Source: Methylococcus sp.
GTDB lineage: Bacteria > Pseudomonadota > Gammaproteobacteria > Methylococcales > Methylococcaceae
NCBI GenBank assembly: GCA_028688525.1
Contig: JAQTYA010000007.1
Span: 1-64,000, forward strand
Direction of reading: 5' to 3'
DNA length: 64,000 nucleotides
Each line of letters opens with the position of its first letter. The first letter of the stretch is position 1. The translations under genes were made by a program, and so were the position numbers. The notes under the pieces are model-generated. The model had not been told where the DNA came from. It worked only from the letters and a program-made list of their open reading frames with translations, and ran no database searches. Below, in pieces: positions 25,436 through 34,691 of this stretch.

Positions 25436-27337
25436 ATGCCTCTCATTCGTCTCTCGGAAATCGGTATCGCTTTCGGTGTCAAACCTTTGCTGGAATCCGC
25501 CAGCTTCCAGGTCGATCCGGGCGAGCGGGTCGGCATCATCGGCCGCAATGGCGAGGGCAAGTCGACCCTGTTGAAAATCCTCGCCGGGCAGATCGCGCCC
25601 GATGGCGGTGAGGTCTGGCGTCAGCCGGGTTTGCGCATCGGCTTCCTGGAGCAGATGCCCGCCCTGCCCGAGTCCGCAACGATATACGATGCCGTGGCCG
25701 ACGGGCTGGGCGAGGTCGGCCGGCTGATCGCCGAGTATCATCACTGGTCCGAGAAGATCGCCGACGGCGATATGTCCTGCCTGGATCGGCTCGGCACCCT
25801 GCAACAGGATTTGGAGGCGGCCGACGGCTGGAGCTTGCAGCAGCGAGTGGACCTGGTACTCAACCGCCTCGATTTGCCGGCCGACAAGCCGGTCCAGGGC
25901 CTGTCCGGCGGCTGGCAGCGCCGGGTGGCGCTGGCCCGCGCTTTGGTGATCGAGCCCGACCTGTTTCTGCTGGACGAGCCGACCAACCATCTCGATCTCG
26001 AAACCATCGTCTGGCTAGAGCAGCAGTTGCTCCAGTTCGCCGGTGCCGTGGTGCTGATCACCCACGACCGGGCTTTTCTGCAGCGGGTCGCCACCCGCAT
26101 CGTCGACCTAGACCGCGGCAAGCTGACCTCCTGGCCCGGCGACTACCGAGACTACCTGCTCAAGAAGGCGGCTGCGCTGGAAGAGGAAGAGAAGCGCAAC
26201 GCCGAGTTCGACCGCAAGCTGGCGATCGAGGAAACCTGGATCCGCCAGGGCATCAAGGCGCGCCGGACCCGCAACGAGGGCCGGGTGAGGGCGCTGAAAC
26301 GGATGCGCAGTGAGCGTGCCGAGCGCCGGTCGCGGCAGGGCGTAGCCAAGTTGGAGGTCGAGCAGGCCGAGCGCACCGGCAAGCTGGTGTTCGAGGCCGA
26401 GCACCTGTCCGTGGCTTTTGGCGGTGCGCCGGTGGTGGGAGATTTTTCCGCCCTGGTGTTGCGCGGCGACCGGATCGGCCTGATCGGCCCCAATGGCGCC
26501 GGCAAGTCCACCCTGCTGCGGCTGCTGCTCGGTGAGCAGCAGCCCGACTCGGGACGGCTCAAAACCGGAACCAATCTCAAGGTCGCCTATTTCGACCAGT
26601 TGCGCGCACAGCTCGACCCGGATCAGACCATCATCGAAGCCGTGGGCGACGGCAAGGAATGGATCAGCCTGAACGGCCAGCAGATCCACGTCGTGTCCTA
26701 TCTCGGCAATTTCCTGTTTTCTCCGGAACGCGCCCGTACGCCGGTGCGCAGCCTATCCGGCGGCGAGAAAAACCGGGTATTGCTGGCGCGTTTATTCAGC
26801 CAGCCTTGCAACGTCCTGGTGTTGGACGAACCGACCAACGATCTCGACCTGGAAACCCTGGAACTGCTGGAAGAAATGCTGGGCGAATTCGACGGGACGG
26901 TGCTCTTGGTCAGCCATGACCGGGCTTTCGTCGACAATGTCGTGACCGGTGTGTGGGTGTTCGAAGGCGGCGGGGTGATATCCGAATATGTCGGCGGCTA
27001 TTCGGATTGGCTGGAGCAGCGGTCCGCGGCCGGCGAACGGACGTCCGCGGCGACACCGTCCGCTGCCGCCAAGCCGGCAGCGCCGAAAAGCGGAGGGTCG
27101 CGCAGTAAGCTGAGCTACAAGGAACAGCGGGAACTGGAAAGCCTGCCGGGCGAGATCGAAGCCTGGGAAAGCCGGCAGGCCGAGCTGACCGAGCAGATGA
27201 ACGATCCCGGCTTCTATCGCCGCGATCAAGCGGAGGTCAAGCAAACTCTGGAAGCGCTGGAGGCGGTCCAAGTTTCGCTGAAGAACGGCTACCGGCGCTG
27301 GGAGGAGCTGGAGGCGCGGGCTGCGGAAGGCGCGTAA
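25436..27337 (+). CDS. uup: ABC-F ATPase Uup
   Basis: This is a soluble ABC-F protein acting on ribosomes and implicated in DNA transactions (precise transposon excision). The 633 residues hold two ABC modules: Walker A GRNGEGKST (36-44) and GPNGAGKST (351-359), signatures LSGGWQRR and LSGGEKNR, and Walker B LLDEPTNHLD and VLDEPTNDLD. A charged linker separates them (about 230-310). A carboxy-terminal coiled coil (about 560-633) marks the Uup branch rather than EttA or YheS. It has no membrane part. It converges with mdh, leaving nine bases between stops. Confidence 0.93.
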   Translation: MPLIRLSEIGIAFGVKPLLESASFQVDPGERVGIIGRNGEGKSTLLKILAGQIAPDGGEVWRQPGLRIGFLEQMPALPESATIYDAVADGLGEVGRLIAEYHHWSEKIADGDMSCLDRLGTLQQDLEAADGWSLQQRVDLVLNRLDLPADKPVQGLSGGWQRRVALARALVIEPDLFLLDEPTNHLDLETIVWLEQQLLQFAGAVVLITHDRAFLQRVATRIVDLDRGKLTSWPGDYRDYLLKKAAALEEEEKRNAEFDRKLAIEETWIRQGIKARRTRNEGRVRALKRMRSERAERRSRQGVAKLEVEQAERTGKLVFEAEHLSVAFGGAPVVGDFSALVLRGDRIGLIGPNGAGKSTLLRLLLGEQQPDSGRLKTGTNLKVAYFDQLRAQLDPDQTIIEAVGDGKEWISLNGQQIHVVSYLGNFLFSPERARTPVRSLSGGEKNRVLLARLFSQPCNVLVLDEPTNDLDLETLELLEEMLGEFDGTVLLVSHDRAFVDNVVTGVWVFEGGGVISEYVGGYSDWLEQRSAAGERTSAATPSAAAKPAAPKSGGSRSKLSYKEQRELESLPGEIEAWESRQAELTEQMNDPGFYRRDQAEVKQTLEALEAVQVSLKNGYRRWEELEARAAEGA

Positions 27338-27346
27338 GTCCGCCGC

Positions 27347-28324
27347 TCAGATCAAGTGGTTCACCATGGCGCGTTCTTCCAGGAGCTCCGCTTCGCTGAG
27401 CCGCAACCGCTCGCGGCTGAAGGCATTCAACGGCAGGTCCTGCACGATCCTTGCTCGGCCATTTTCTATGGCGACGGGGAAAGAGAACATCAGGCCTTCG
27501 GCGATGCCATAGCTGCCGTCGCTAGCGACGGTCATGCTGACCCAATCGTCCTTGGGGGTGCCCAGGAACCAGCTCCGCATGTGGTCGAGTGCGGCATTGG
27601 CGGCGGAGGCGGCGCTGGATTTTCCGCGTATCCCGATGATGGCGGCACCCCGCTGCTGCACCGTAGGGATGAATTCGTCCGTATACCAGGCAGGCTCCAC
27701 GCATTCGAGCGCCGGTTTACCCTTGACGCAGGCGTGATGCAGGTCAGGAAATTGGCTGGGCGAGTGGTTCCCCCAGATCGCAATACGGGTGATGTCAGTC
27801 ACGTTGCATCTGCAGCGGCTGGCCAGCAAGCCGGTGGCGCGGTTGTGGTCCAGCCGAGTCATGGCGGAAAAGCATTCGGAACTCAGATCGGGCGCATTGC
27901 GCTGAGCGATCAGGGCATTGGTATTGGCTGGATTGCCCACCACCAGCACCTTGACTCGGCGGCTGGCCGTCGCGCTGAGGGCGCGTCCCTGCGCGGAAAA
28001 GATATCGGCATTGATTTGCAGCAAGTCGCGCCGCTCCATACCGGGCCCGCGCGGCGTGGCGCCGAGCAGGAACACGGCTTCGGCGCCGTCGAAAGTGTCT
28101 AGCGGGTTGCTGGATACGTTCACGCCGTGCAGCAAGGGAGAGGCGCAATCGTCGAGTTCCATGCCCACGCCTTCCAGCGCCCGCTCCGCCTGCGGAACGT
28201 CGAGCAGCTTGAGTATCACCGGCTGGTGCGGCCCGAACAGATCGCCGGCGGCGATCCGGAATAATAGAGAATAGGCAATTTGCCCTGCGGCTCCCGTTAC
28301 CGCGACATGCACCGGCGTTTTCAT
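27347..28324 (-). CDS. mdh: Malate dehydrogenase
   Basis: This NAD-dependent malate/oxaloacetate dehydrogenase belongs to the central metabolism. The 325 residues include [34 protein letters not shown], and the catalytic histidine in [12 protein letters not shown]. It belongs to the cytosolic-type (animal/plant cytosol-like) MDH group. The ATG at 28324 has GGAAGGTG upstream and begins the conserved strand; an apparent 58-residue upstream extension (from 28498) has no conservation and is rejected. Confidence 0.95.
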   Translation of the reverse strand: MKTPVHVAVTGAAGQIAYSLLFRIAAGDLFGPHQPVILKLLDVPQAERALEGVGMELDDCASPLLHGVNVSSNPLDTFDGAEAVFLLGATPRGPGMERRDLLQINADIFSAQGRALSATASRRVKVLVVGNPANTNALIAQRNAPDLSSECFSAMTRLDHNRATGLLASRCRCNVTDITRIAIWGNHSPSQFPDLHHACVKGKPALECVEPAWYTDEFIPTVQQRGAAIIGIRGKSSAASAANAALDHMRSWFLGTPKDDWVSMTVASDGSYGIAEGLMFSFPVAIENGRARIVQDLPLNAFSRERLRLSEAELLEERAMVNHLI

Positions 28325-28532
28325 TCCATCACCTTCCGATTTTTCGAATTCGCGCTGCGGGTGGCCATGCGGTATACGGGCTTGCCTGGAGGCATAGGCC
28401 GCCGCTGCCGCTCGAACACGCGGGAAGGATGTTCGAAGCGATAGCTCTGCGAGGCATTGACGTCCGGCAATTGGAAGGCATCCCGCCTTTGCGCTCAATA
28501 TTTCCGATCTGTCCCCGCCGATAAGTGGCGTT

Positions 28533-28739
28533 TCAGGCGACCGTAAAGCCTTGGCCTGCGATCGCTTTGCGGATGGCTTCGGGATCGATCTGGGCCGGAT
28601 CGTATTCGACTTCGACGCGGTTCTCCTTGTGCGAAGCCTTGACCGCAGTGACGCCAGCGAGAGCGGTGACGGTTTTGGTCACGGTGCTTTCGCAGCCGCC
28701 GCATTTCATGCCGGTAACTTGAAGTTCGATGCTAGCCAT
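28533..28739 (-). CDS. Heavy-metal-associated (HMA) domain protein
   Basis: This 68-residue ferredoxin-like metallochaperone domain has the motif GMKCGGCES (CxxC) near the start and [14 protein letters not shown] at the end, as in CopZ and MerP-like proteins. Copper or another soft metal is the expected ligand. No P-type ATPase or regulator is adjacent, so its acceptor is elsewhere. GAGAT precedes the ATG weakly. The 208-base gap to mdh holds nothing recognisable. Confidence 0.88.
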   Translation of the reverse strand: MASIELQVTGMKCGGCESTVTKTVTALAGVTAVKASHKENRVEVEYDPAQIDPEAIRKAIAGQGFTVA

Positions 28740-28826
28740 GATGAATCTCCATGCTGAGTGAGGGATGAGGATGGGTGGTCCTGTGCCGGCCGATTATAGC
28801 CGAAGCCTTATCGCAAGGCGCCGGAG

Positions 28827-29774
28827 CTATGGCGCTTTGCGGACCGTATCGGCCAGGCCTTCCTGCAGGCTGAAGGGAGCGCGCCAGCCGAGCCGGTAGC
28901 GCAAATGGGCGTCGTCGATCGCCATATCGCCCAGCAGGCGGCGGATTTCGGCGCGCTTGCCGGCCAGTGACGCCGCAGTTTCCAGCAGAGCGGGCGGTAC
29001 CCGGAGCAGTCGTGCTGGGGTCTGCAGGGCTGCGGCAATGGCACGGATCAGGTCAGCCGTGGAGACCGCCGGGCCGTCGCAGATCAGGAAGGTTTGGCCC
29101 AAGGCTTCCGGCCGAGACAGGCTCGCCGCGACGGCGTCGGCCAGGTTGCCGACGTAGACTAGGCTGCGGAGGTTGCGCACCGCGCCGAACGGCAGGGGAA
29201 TTCCGCGCCGCACGGTCTCGACCAGCCGTTCGAAATTGGCCCGGACGCCGGGGCCGTAGACTAGCGGCGGCCGGAACACGGTCAGGCCGAGTCCGGTGTC
29301 TGCCGAGATCGCCGCGAGCGCCTGTTCGGCTTCCAATTTAGAGATGCCGTAGGCGTCTTCCGGCGCCGGAGCCATGGCTTCGGTATAGGGAGCGTTTTTC
29401 GCGCTGGATTCGCCGTGGACCTTGACCGAACTGAGATAGACGAACCGCCCGGCCCCGGCTTGTGCAGCGGCCCGCGCCAGCCGCTCGGTGCCGGCTACGT
29501 TGACCCGGCGGAAGCTGGCCAGCGGATCGGGGTCGGTGTCGCGCATGACGTGGACCCGCGCCGCCAGGTGGATCACCGCGTCGATGCCGTCGACCGCGCC
29601 GTCCCAGCAGGTGTCCGGACCGATGTCGCCGACGGCGTGCACTTCGGCGACCCCGGTCGGCAAGGCCGCGTCGGCGCGCCTTACCGCGGCGCGTACCCGG
29701 TGTCCCTGTGCGATCAGCAGTGCCGACAGGTGGCGGCCGACGAAGCCGTTGGCGCCGGTAATCAGAATGTTCAT
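28827..29774 (-). CDS. NAD-dependent sugar epimerase/dehydratase (SDR)
   Basis: This 315-residue extended short-chain dehydrogenase likely acts on a nucleotide sugar or polyprenyl-linked sugar. The motifs are GANGFVGRHL (NAD binding), the SSVKVHGE serine region and catalytic YGISK. WbpV/WbjF-type 4-ketoreductases of the N-acetylquinovosamine pathway are the closest style, but substrate is inference. The ATG overlaps the stop of the upstream glycosyltransferase by four bases. It ends the trio asnB-GT4-epimerase. Longer frames upstream lie inside that glycosyltransferase gene and are rejected. Confidence 0.85.
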   Translation of the reverse strand: MNILITGANGFVGRHLSALLIAQGHRVRAAVRRADAALPTGVAEVHAVGDIGPDTCWDGAVDGIDAVIHLAARVHVMRDTDPDPLASFRRVNVAGTERLARAAAQAGAGRFVYLSSVKVHGESSAKNAPYTEAMAPAPEDAYGISKLEAEQALAAISADTGLGLTVFRPPLVYGPGVRANFERLVETVRRGIPLPFGAVRNLRSLVYVGNLADAVAASLSRPEALGQTFLICDGPAVSTADLIRAIAAALQTPARLLRVPPALLETAASLAGKRAEIRRLLGDMAIDDAHLRYRLGWRAPFSLQEGLADTVRKAP

Positions 29775-30901
29775 GGCGCGAGCATCTCGCGGTAGAGGTT
29801 CAAGGTCTGTCCGATTACGGCATCCAGAGAGAATTCCGCTTCGGCCATAGCTCGGCTGCGCGCGCCGTAGCTCCGCCGCAGCGCTGCATCGCCGATCAGC
29901 TTGCGCAGCGCCGCCGCCAGTGCGCTTGCGTCGCCGCGGGGGGCCAGCAGGCCATTGTCGCCCTGGCGGACTACTTCCCGGCAGCCGGGTACATCTGTGG
30001 CGACGATGGGGCGGCCCGAGGCGGCGGCCTCGAGCAGGGCTTTGGGCAAGCCTTCCCGGTAGGACGGCAGGCAGACGATGTGGCAATCGCGGAAGACTTG
30101 CGCCATGTCGTCGCGGTGCCCCCACCATTCGATACAGCCCTCGTGCTCCCAGTCCCTGAGCTGCGGTTCCGGAATCGCCGATGGATTCTCGCTGTCGCTG
30201 TGCCCTGCCAGGATAAAGTGCGCCTCGCTGCCTTCGGTCCGGAGCTGGCGGGCCGCCGCTACGAATTCGCCGACGCCCTTATCCCACAGCATACGGGCCG
30301 GCAGGACGATCAGCGGTGGGCCTGCCGGTTCGGGAGTCGGGGCGAATTTCGCCAAGTCTACGCCGGAGCCCCGGATCAGCCGGATGTGGTCCGGCTCCAG
30401 CACTTGGTCGCGGGTCAGCAGCCCCATGTCGTCGGGATTCTGCAAGATGGTGCGGCAGTTGGGCCGGTTCAGCAGCAAGCGGAAGGCGGTTTCCGCCAGC
30501 GGGCGCAGCAGCCGGGCGCTCGCCTTGTCCGAGGTGAACAGGAAGCCGAGTCCGGCCAGGGCATTGATCACGGCGCGGACGCCGGTCAGGTGGGCCGCGA
30601 GCGAGCCGTAGATCACCGGCTTCATCGCAACCTGGTGCACGATGTCGGGCCGCTCGCGCCGGTACAAACGCACCAGATCGGCGATCAGCCGGGCCTCGCG
30701 CAGAGGGTGCGTGCTGCGCCGGGACAGCCGGAGCGGGATCAGCCGCAGTCCTGCCGCCTCGATCGCCTGGCCGTGGTCGGTGACGCGGGTGGCCACGCTT
30801 ACCTCGAAGCCGGCCTGTTTGGCCGCGACCGCCAGCGGCAGCCGGTGCGAGCAGAAATACCAGTCTTCCGTGACCAGAAACAGCAGATGCGGTTTTTGCA
30901 T
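29771..30901 (-). CDS. Glycosyltransferase family 4
   Basis: This 376-residue GT-B enzyme is probably cytoplasmic and membrane-associated. It has LFLVTEDWYFCSHRLPLA at the start, a donor-site region with LPARMLWDKGVGEFVAAA and LPSYREGLPKALLEAAASGRPIVATDVPG (the E-x7-E block). This style resembles PglA/CapM-type transferases that add N-acetylhexosamine to a lipid-linked sugar. Start at 30901 lies 11 bases after asnB. Adjacent to an epimerase, it probably contributes to the early repeat-unit or core assembly. Confidence 0.87.
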   Translation of the reverse strand: MQKPHLLFLVTEDWYFCSHRLPLAVAAKQAGFEVSVATRVTDHGQAIEAAGLRLIPLRLSRRSTHPLREARLIADLVRLYRRERPDIVHQVAMKPVIYGSLAAHLTGVRAVINALAGLGFLFTSDKASARLLRPLAETAFRLLLNRPNCRTILQNPDDMGLLTRDQVLEPDHIRLIRGSGVDLAKFAPTPEPAGPPLIVLPARMLWDKGVGEFVAAARQLRTEGSEAHFILAGHSDSENPSAIPEPQLRDWEHEGCIEWWGHRDDMAQVFRDCHIVCLPSYREGLPKALLEAAASGRPIVATDVPGCREVVRQGDNGLLAPRGDASALAAALRKLIGDAALRRSYGARSRAMAEAEFSLDAVIGQTLNLYREMLAP

Positions 30902-30912
30902 GGGCGAGTCTT

Positions 30913-32913
30913 CTATTGCGTATCGAGCCAGGCCTGGAACATCAGCACGTCCCACAGCGGGTAGGCGAGGTTGCTGCGTCCGGACAGGTGTTCCCGCCAC
31001 GCGCGGCGGATCGGGGCGGGATCGAGCAGGCCGTCGCGGCTCAGCCGTTCGGCGCCGATGAGGTGTTCCGCCCAGTCCCGCAGCGGGCCGCGCAACCAGC
31101 TATCGAGCGGAATGCCGAAACCCATCTTAGGGCGCTCGTACAGATCCTCGGGTACGTAGCGGCCGAGCACTTGGCGCAGCAGCCATTTGCCCTGGCCGTT
31201 GCGGATTTTCATGGACAGCGGCAGCCGCCAGGCGAATTCGACGACGCGGTGGTCCAGCAGCGGCACCCGCCCTTCCAGGCTCACGCTCATGGCGGCGCGG
31301 TCGATCTTGGCCAGGATGTCGTCCGGCAGGTAGCTGAGCAGGTCCAGCAGCAGCATCCGCTGCTCGAAGCCGGCCAGCGCCGGGCTGCGGGCGGGATTGG
31401 TCAGGGCGGTGAGCGGCTCGGCGGCGCTCCGGACCAGATCGGCGGGGTGCTTCCAGTGCGAGACCAGATCGAGATAGATGTCGTCCGGTTGGCGGGCGCT
31501 CAGCGCGCCGGCCAGCTTATGCAGCTTGTCCCCCGGTGCGGCGTAGCGCAGGCGCGGCGGAACCAGGAGGGCGGCAGCGGACCACAGCCGGTTCCAGGCG
31601 GCCGGCGGAACCAGGCGCATGAGGTTCGCGGCGGCTGAGCGGATAGGGCGGGGGATGCGCCCGGCCTTGCGCCAGATTTCCGGTGCCCAGATATAGCGGT
31701 TGTAGCCGCCGAACAGCTCGTCGCCGCCATCGCCTGACAAGGCTACGGTGACGTGCCGCCGCGCCAGTTGCGCCACCAGCAGGGTCGGAATTTGGGAGGA
31801 GTCGCCGAACGGCTCGTCGTACACCTCGGCGAGTTTCGGGATCACCGATAGGGCTTCGTCTGCGGAAACGTACAACTCGGTGTGTTCGGTGCCCAGATGG
31901 GCGGCGACGGCCCGGGCGTGGCCCGCTTCGTCGTAGCCGTCTTCGCGGAAACCGATAGTGAAGGTCTTGACCGGCCGCGGACTCTGCGCCTGCATCAGTG
32001 CGGCTACGGTGCTGGAATCGATGCCGCCGGACAGGAAGGCGCCAAGCGGCACATCGGCGACCATTTGGCCGCGTACGGCCTGGCGCAGCAGCCGGTCGAG
32101 TTCGTCCGCGGCTTCCCGCTCCGTGCCCTGGAATGGCTGGGCCAAGCCTTGCTCGGCGATGTCGCGGGCCGACCAGTAGGTCCGGTAGCTGCAGCCCGGC
32201 GCGTCGAAAGGGGGTAGTGGAACGGCGCCCGATGCCCAAGGGCAAGAGTCTGCCCGCTCGGCTTCGATACGGAGCAGAGCGCCCGGCATGAGCTTGAAGA
32301 TACCGGGGTGGATCGTATAAGGAGCCGGCACGCAGTTGTGGCGCAGGTACAGCGCCAGGGCGCCGCGGTCGATGCTTCCGGTCCAGGCTGGGTGAACGCG
32401 CAGGCTCTTGAGCTCCGAGCCGAACAAAAAAGTCCGGCCGGCCCAGCCGAAATACAGCGGTTTCTCGCCCAGCCGGTCTCGCGCCAGGTACAGCGCCTTC
32501 TTCTCCCGGTCCCACAGAGCCAGGGCGAACATGCCGACGAAAGCCGCGAGTGCTTTTCCCACCCCCCAGCGGTGAACGGCGGCTAGCGCGACTTCGGTGT
32601 CCGAATGGCCGAGCCATTCGGTCGCGCCTTCAGCTTCAAGCCGCTGGCGCAATTCGCGGAAGTTGTAGATCTCGCCGTTGAAGGCGATCACATAGCGCCC
32701 GTCGGCCGATAGCATCGGCTGATGGCCCGCTGCGGACAGGTCGACGATGGCCAAGCGCCGGTGGCCGAGCGCGATACCGTGTTCCGGGTCGGCCCATAGC
32801 CCCTCATCGTCCGGGCCGCGGTGGCGCAGGGTGCCGGTCATGCGGCGGACGGTTTCCGCCAGCCGGTCCGAAGCCGGAAGAGATCGGTCGATGAAGCCGG
32901 TAAAGCCGCACAT
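30913..32913 (-). CDS. asnB: Asparagine synthase (glutamine-hydrolysing)
   Basis: This 666-residue two-domain amidotransferase has class-II glutaminase at the amino end with the catalytic Cys2 (MCGFTGF), then the synthase domain with P-loop LSGGIDSSTVAAL and DGGDELFGGYNRY. AsnB-type proteins in polysaccharide clusters may make an amidated sugar or amino-acid substituent rather than free asparagine; here both options remain open. It is first gene of the minus-strand trio. The start is fixed by the required amino-terminal Cys; an 18-residue upstream extension is excluded. Confidence 0.93.
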   Translation of the reverse strand: MCGFTGFIDRSLPASDRLAETVRRMTGTLRHRGPDDEGLWADPEHGIALGHRRLAIVDLSAAGHQPMLSADGRYVIAFNGEIYNFRELRQRLEAEGATEWLGHSDTEVALAAVHRWGVGKALAAFVGMFALALWDREKKALYLARDRLGEKPLYFGWAGRTFLFGSELKSLRVHPAWTGSIDRGALALYLRHNCVPAPYTIHPGIFKLMPGALLRIEAERADSCPWASGAVPLPPFDAPGCSYRTYWSARDIAEQGLAQPFQGTEREAADELDRLLRQAVRGQMVADVPLGAFLSGGIDSSTVAALMQAQSPRPVKTFTIGFREDGYDEAGHARAVAAHLGTEHTELYVSADEALSVIPKLAEVYDEPFGDSSQIPTLLVAQLARRHVTVALSGDGGDELFGGYNRYIWAPEIWRKAGRIPRPIRSAAANLMRLVPPAAWNRLWSAAALLVPPRLRYAAPGDKLHKLAGALSARQPDDIYLDLVSHWKHPADLVRSAAEPLTALTNPARSPALAGFEQRMLLLDLLSYLPDDILAKIDRAAMSVSLEGRVPLLDHRVVEFAWRLPLSMKIRNGQGKWLLRQVLGRYVPEDLYERPKMGFGIPLDSWLRGPLRDWAEHLIGAERLSRDGLLDPAPIRRAWREHLSGRSNLAYPLWDVLMFQAWLDTQ

Positions 32914-33100
32914 GTCTTGGTCGGGAAGAAGAATGAGGCGGGATTCTACACGTCCAGGCGGTGCCATGGGCGTCCCCGCTGGAACGCCGAGGCCTCCGCC
33001 GATTTGCGGTCCTGCGGGCCGAATCGCTAGAATCCCCAGGATATCTGCCCCTACGTGTCCGGGGTAGCCTGGATGAACGACCGGTTCCCGTCAGCGATTC

Positions 33101-34657
33101 ATGCTATTTAATTCCTACGGATTCATATTCGCCTATCTCCCGGTTGTCCTGGCGGGATTTTTCATCATTGCTAGAAATAGCCACAGACTCGCCGCTTTAT
33201 GGCTGGCCGCGGCCTCGGTGTTCTTCTACGGATGGTGGAACGTCAAATTCGTTCCGCTGCTGCTCGCCTCCATCGCCTTCAATTACGCCATAGGCTATGC
33301 CGTTGGGCATGCGCGTCATCCGCGTTCGGCCAAGCGTCTGCTGGCGGCGGGAATCTGTGCGGACCTGGTATTGCTGGGGGTGTACAAATACGCCGATTTT
33401 TTCATCGGCAGCGCGAATGCGGCGCTGGGGCTCAACATCGAGCTGGCCAAAATCGTACTGCCTCTGGGTATCTCGTTTTTTACCTTCACCCAGATCGCCT
33501 ATCTGGTCGATGTCTACCGCGGCATCGCCCGCGAATACAATTTCATCCATTATCTGCTGTTCGTGACCTATTTCCCGCATCTGATTGCGGGTCCGGTGCT
33601 GCATCACAAGCAGATGATGCCCCAGTTTGGCGCTACGGCGACTTACCGCCTGCAATATTCCAATATGGGAATAGGCCTGACCCTCTTCACAATAGGATTG
33701 GCCAAAAAGGTGCTGCTGGCGGATTCCTTCGGCGAATATGCGGCACCGGTATTCAGCGCCGCAAAGGACGGTTTTGAGCCCAGGTTTTTTATGGCGTGGA
33801 CAGGCGCCATCAGCTACACGATGCAGCTGTATTTCGATTTTTCCGGATATTCGGATATGGCAATAGGCCTATCCCGGATGTTCGGCATTCAGCTGCCGAT
33901 CAATTTCAACTCGCCTTACAAAGCCTGGAACATCATCGAATTCTGGCGCCGCTGGCATATGACGCTTTCGGCCTTCTTGAGGGACTATCTCTATATCCCG
34001 CTGGGAGGCAACCGTAGAGGGCCGCTCCGGCGCCATATCAACCTGATGGTCACGATGCTGCTCGGAGGCCTATGGCACGGCGCCAATTGGACCTTCGTGA
34101 TATGGGGCGGGCTGCACGGCGTATTTCTAGTGGTCAATCATGCTTGGTTGGCATTCCGCGCACGGCTGGGCATCGCTGCGGACGAGTCTAGCCGTTGGGG
34201 ACGCGTGGCGGGCACTTTGCTGACGTTTGTCTGTGTCGTCGTAGCCTGGGTTTTTTTTCGGGCGGATTCTTTGGCCTCGGGTCTTGCTGTGGCCAAAGGT
34301 TGTTTAGGTTTCTCTGGAGTTGCGTTGACGCCTCGATTGGAGGTTGTGGGCACGATTTTGCACCAGTATGGTTTAGACGCGGGGCGGTTCATCGTGTTCA
34401 GCGGTTGGTTCGAGGGTAATCCGGCGCTCAACGTCCTGGGCGGCGCGAAGATAATGTTTATGGCATGGGTCGGTTTCGTGTTGATCTGGGGTTTTCCGAA
34501 CAGCCAGACGCTAGTGCTGCCGGAATACCGGAGTGGTCGGCCAATACTGTCCAGGCCGGGTTTCATGCCTTGGCTGGCGGTTGCGGCGGGCTTGATGGCC
34601 GCGGTAGCGTTGACGAGTATCAGCAAAGTGAGCGCCTTCTTGTATTACCAGTTCTGA
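33101..34657 (+). CDS. MBOAT-family O-acyltransferase (AlgI-like)
   Basis: This is an integral membrane O-acetyltransferase component of 518 residues with about ten or more helices. The MBOAT core carries WRRWHMTLSAFLRDYLYIPLGGNR and the catalytic histidine in GLWHGANWTFVIWG. In alginate and other exopolysaccharide systems such proteins pass acetyl groups across the membrane to a periplasmic SGNH partner, which here is the next gene. A T8 tract at 34251-34258 interrupts an otherwise GC-rich coding sequence. The gene is divergent from asnB. No strong ribosome binding site is visible. Confidence 0.9.
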   Translation: MLFNSYGFIFAYLPVVLAGFFIIARNSHRLAALWLAAASVFFYGWWNVKFVPLLLASIAFNYAIGYAVGHARHPRSAKRLLAAGICADLVLLGVYKYADFFIGSANAALGLNIELAKIVLPLGISFFTFTQIAYLVDVYRGIAREYNFIHYLLFVTYFPHLIAGPVLHHKQMMPQFGATATYRLQYSNMGIGLTLFTIGLAKKVLLADSFGEYAAPVFSAAKDGFEPRFFMAWTGAISYTMQLYFDFSGYSDMAIGLSRMFGIQLPINFNSPYKAWNIIEFWRRWHMTLSAFLRDYLYIPLGGNRRGPLRRHINLMVTMLLGGLWHGANWTFVIWGGLHGVFLVVNHAWLAFRARLGIAADESSRWGRVAGTLLTFVCVVVAWVFFRADSLASGLAVAKGCLGFSGVALTPRLEVVGTILHQYGLDAGRFIVFSGWFEGNPALNVLGGAKIMFMAWVGFVLIWGFPNSQTLVLPEYRSGRPILSRPGFMPWLAVAAGLMAAVALTSISKVSAFLYYQF

Positions 34658-34691
34658 TACTGAATTCCGCTAACCGAATTTCGCTTGGGCC

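Noticed and set aside
28325..28498. 58-residue extension of malate dehydrogenase
   Set aside because: No conservation; the ATG at 28324 has a good RBS and begins the Rossmann strand.
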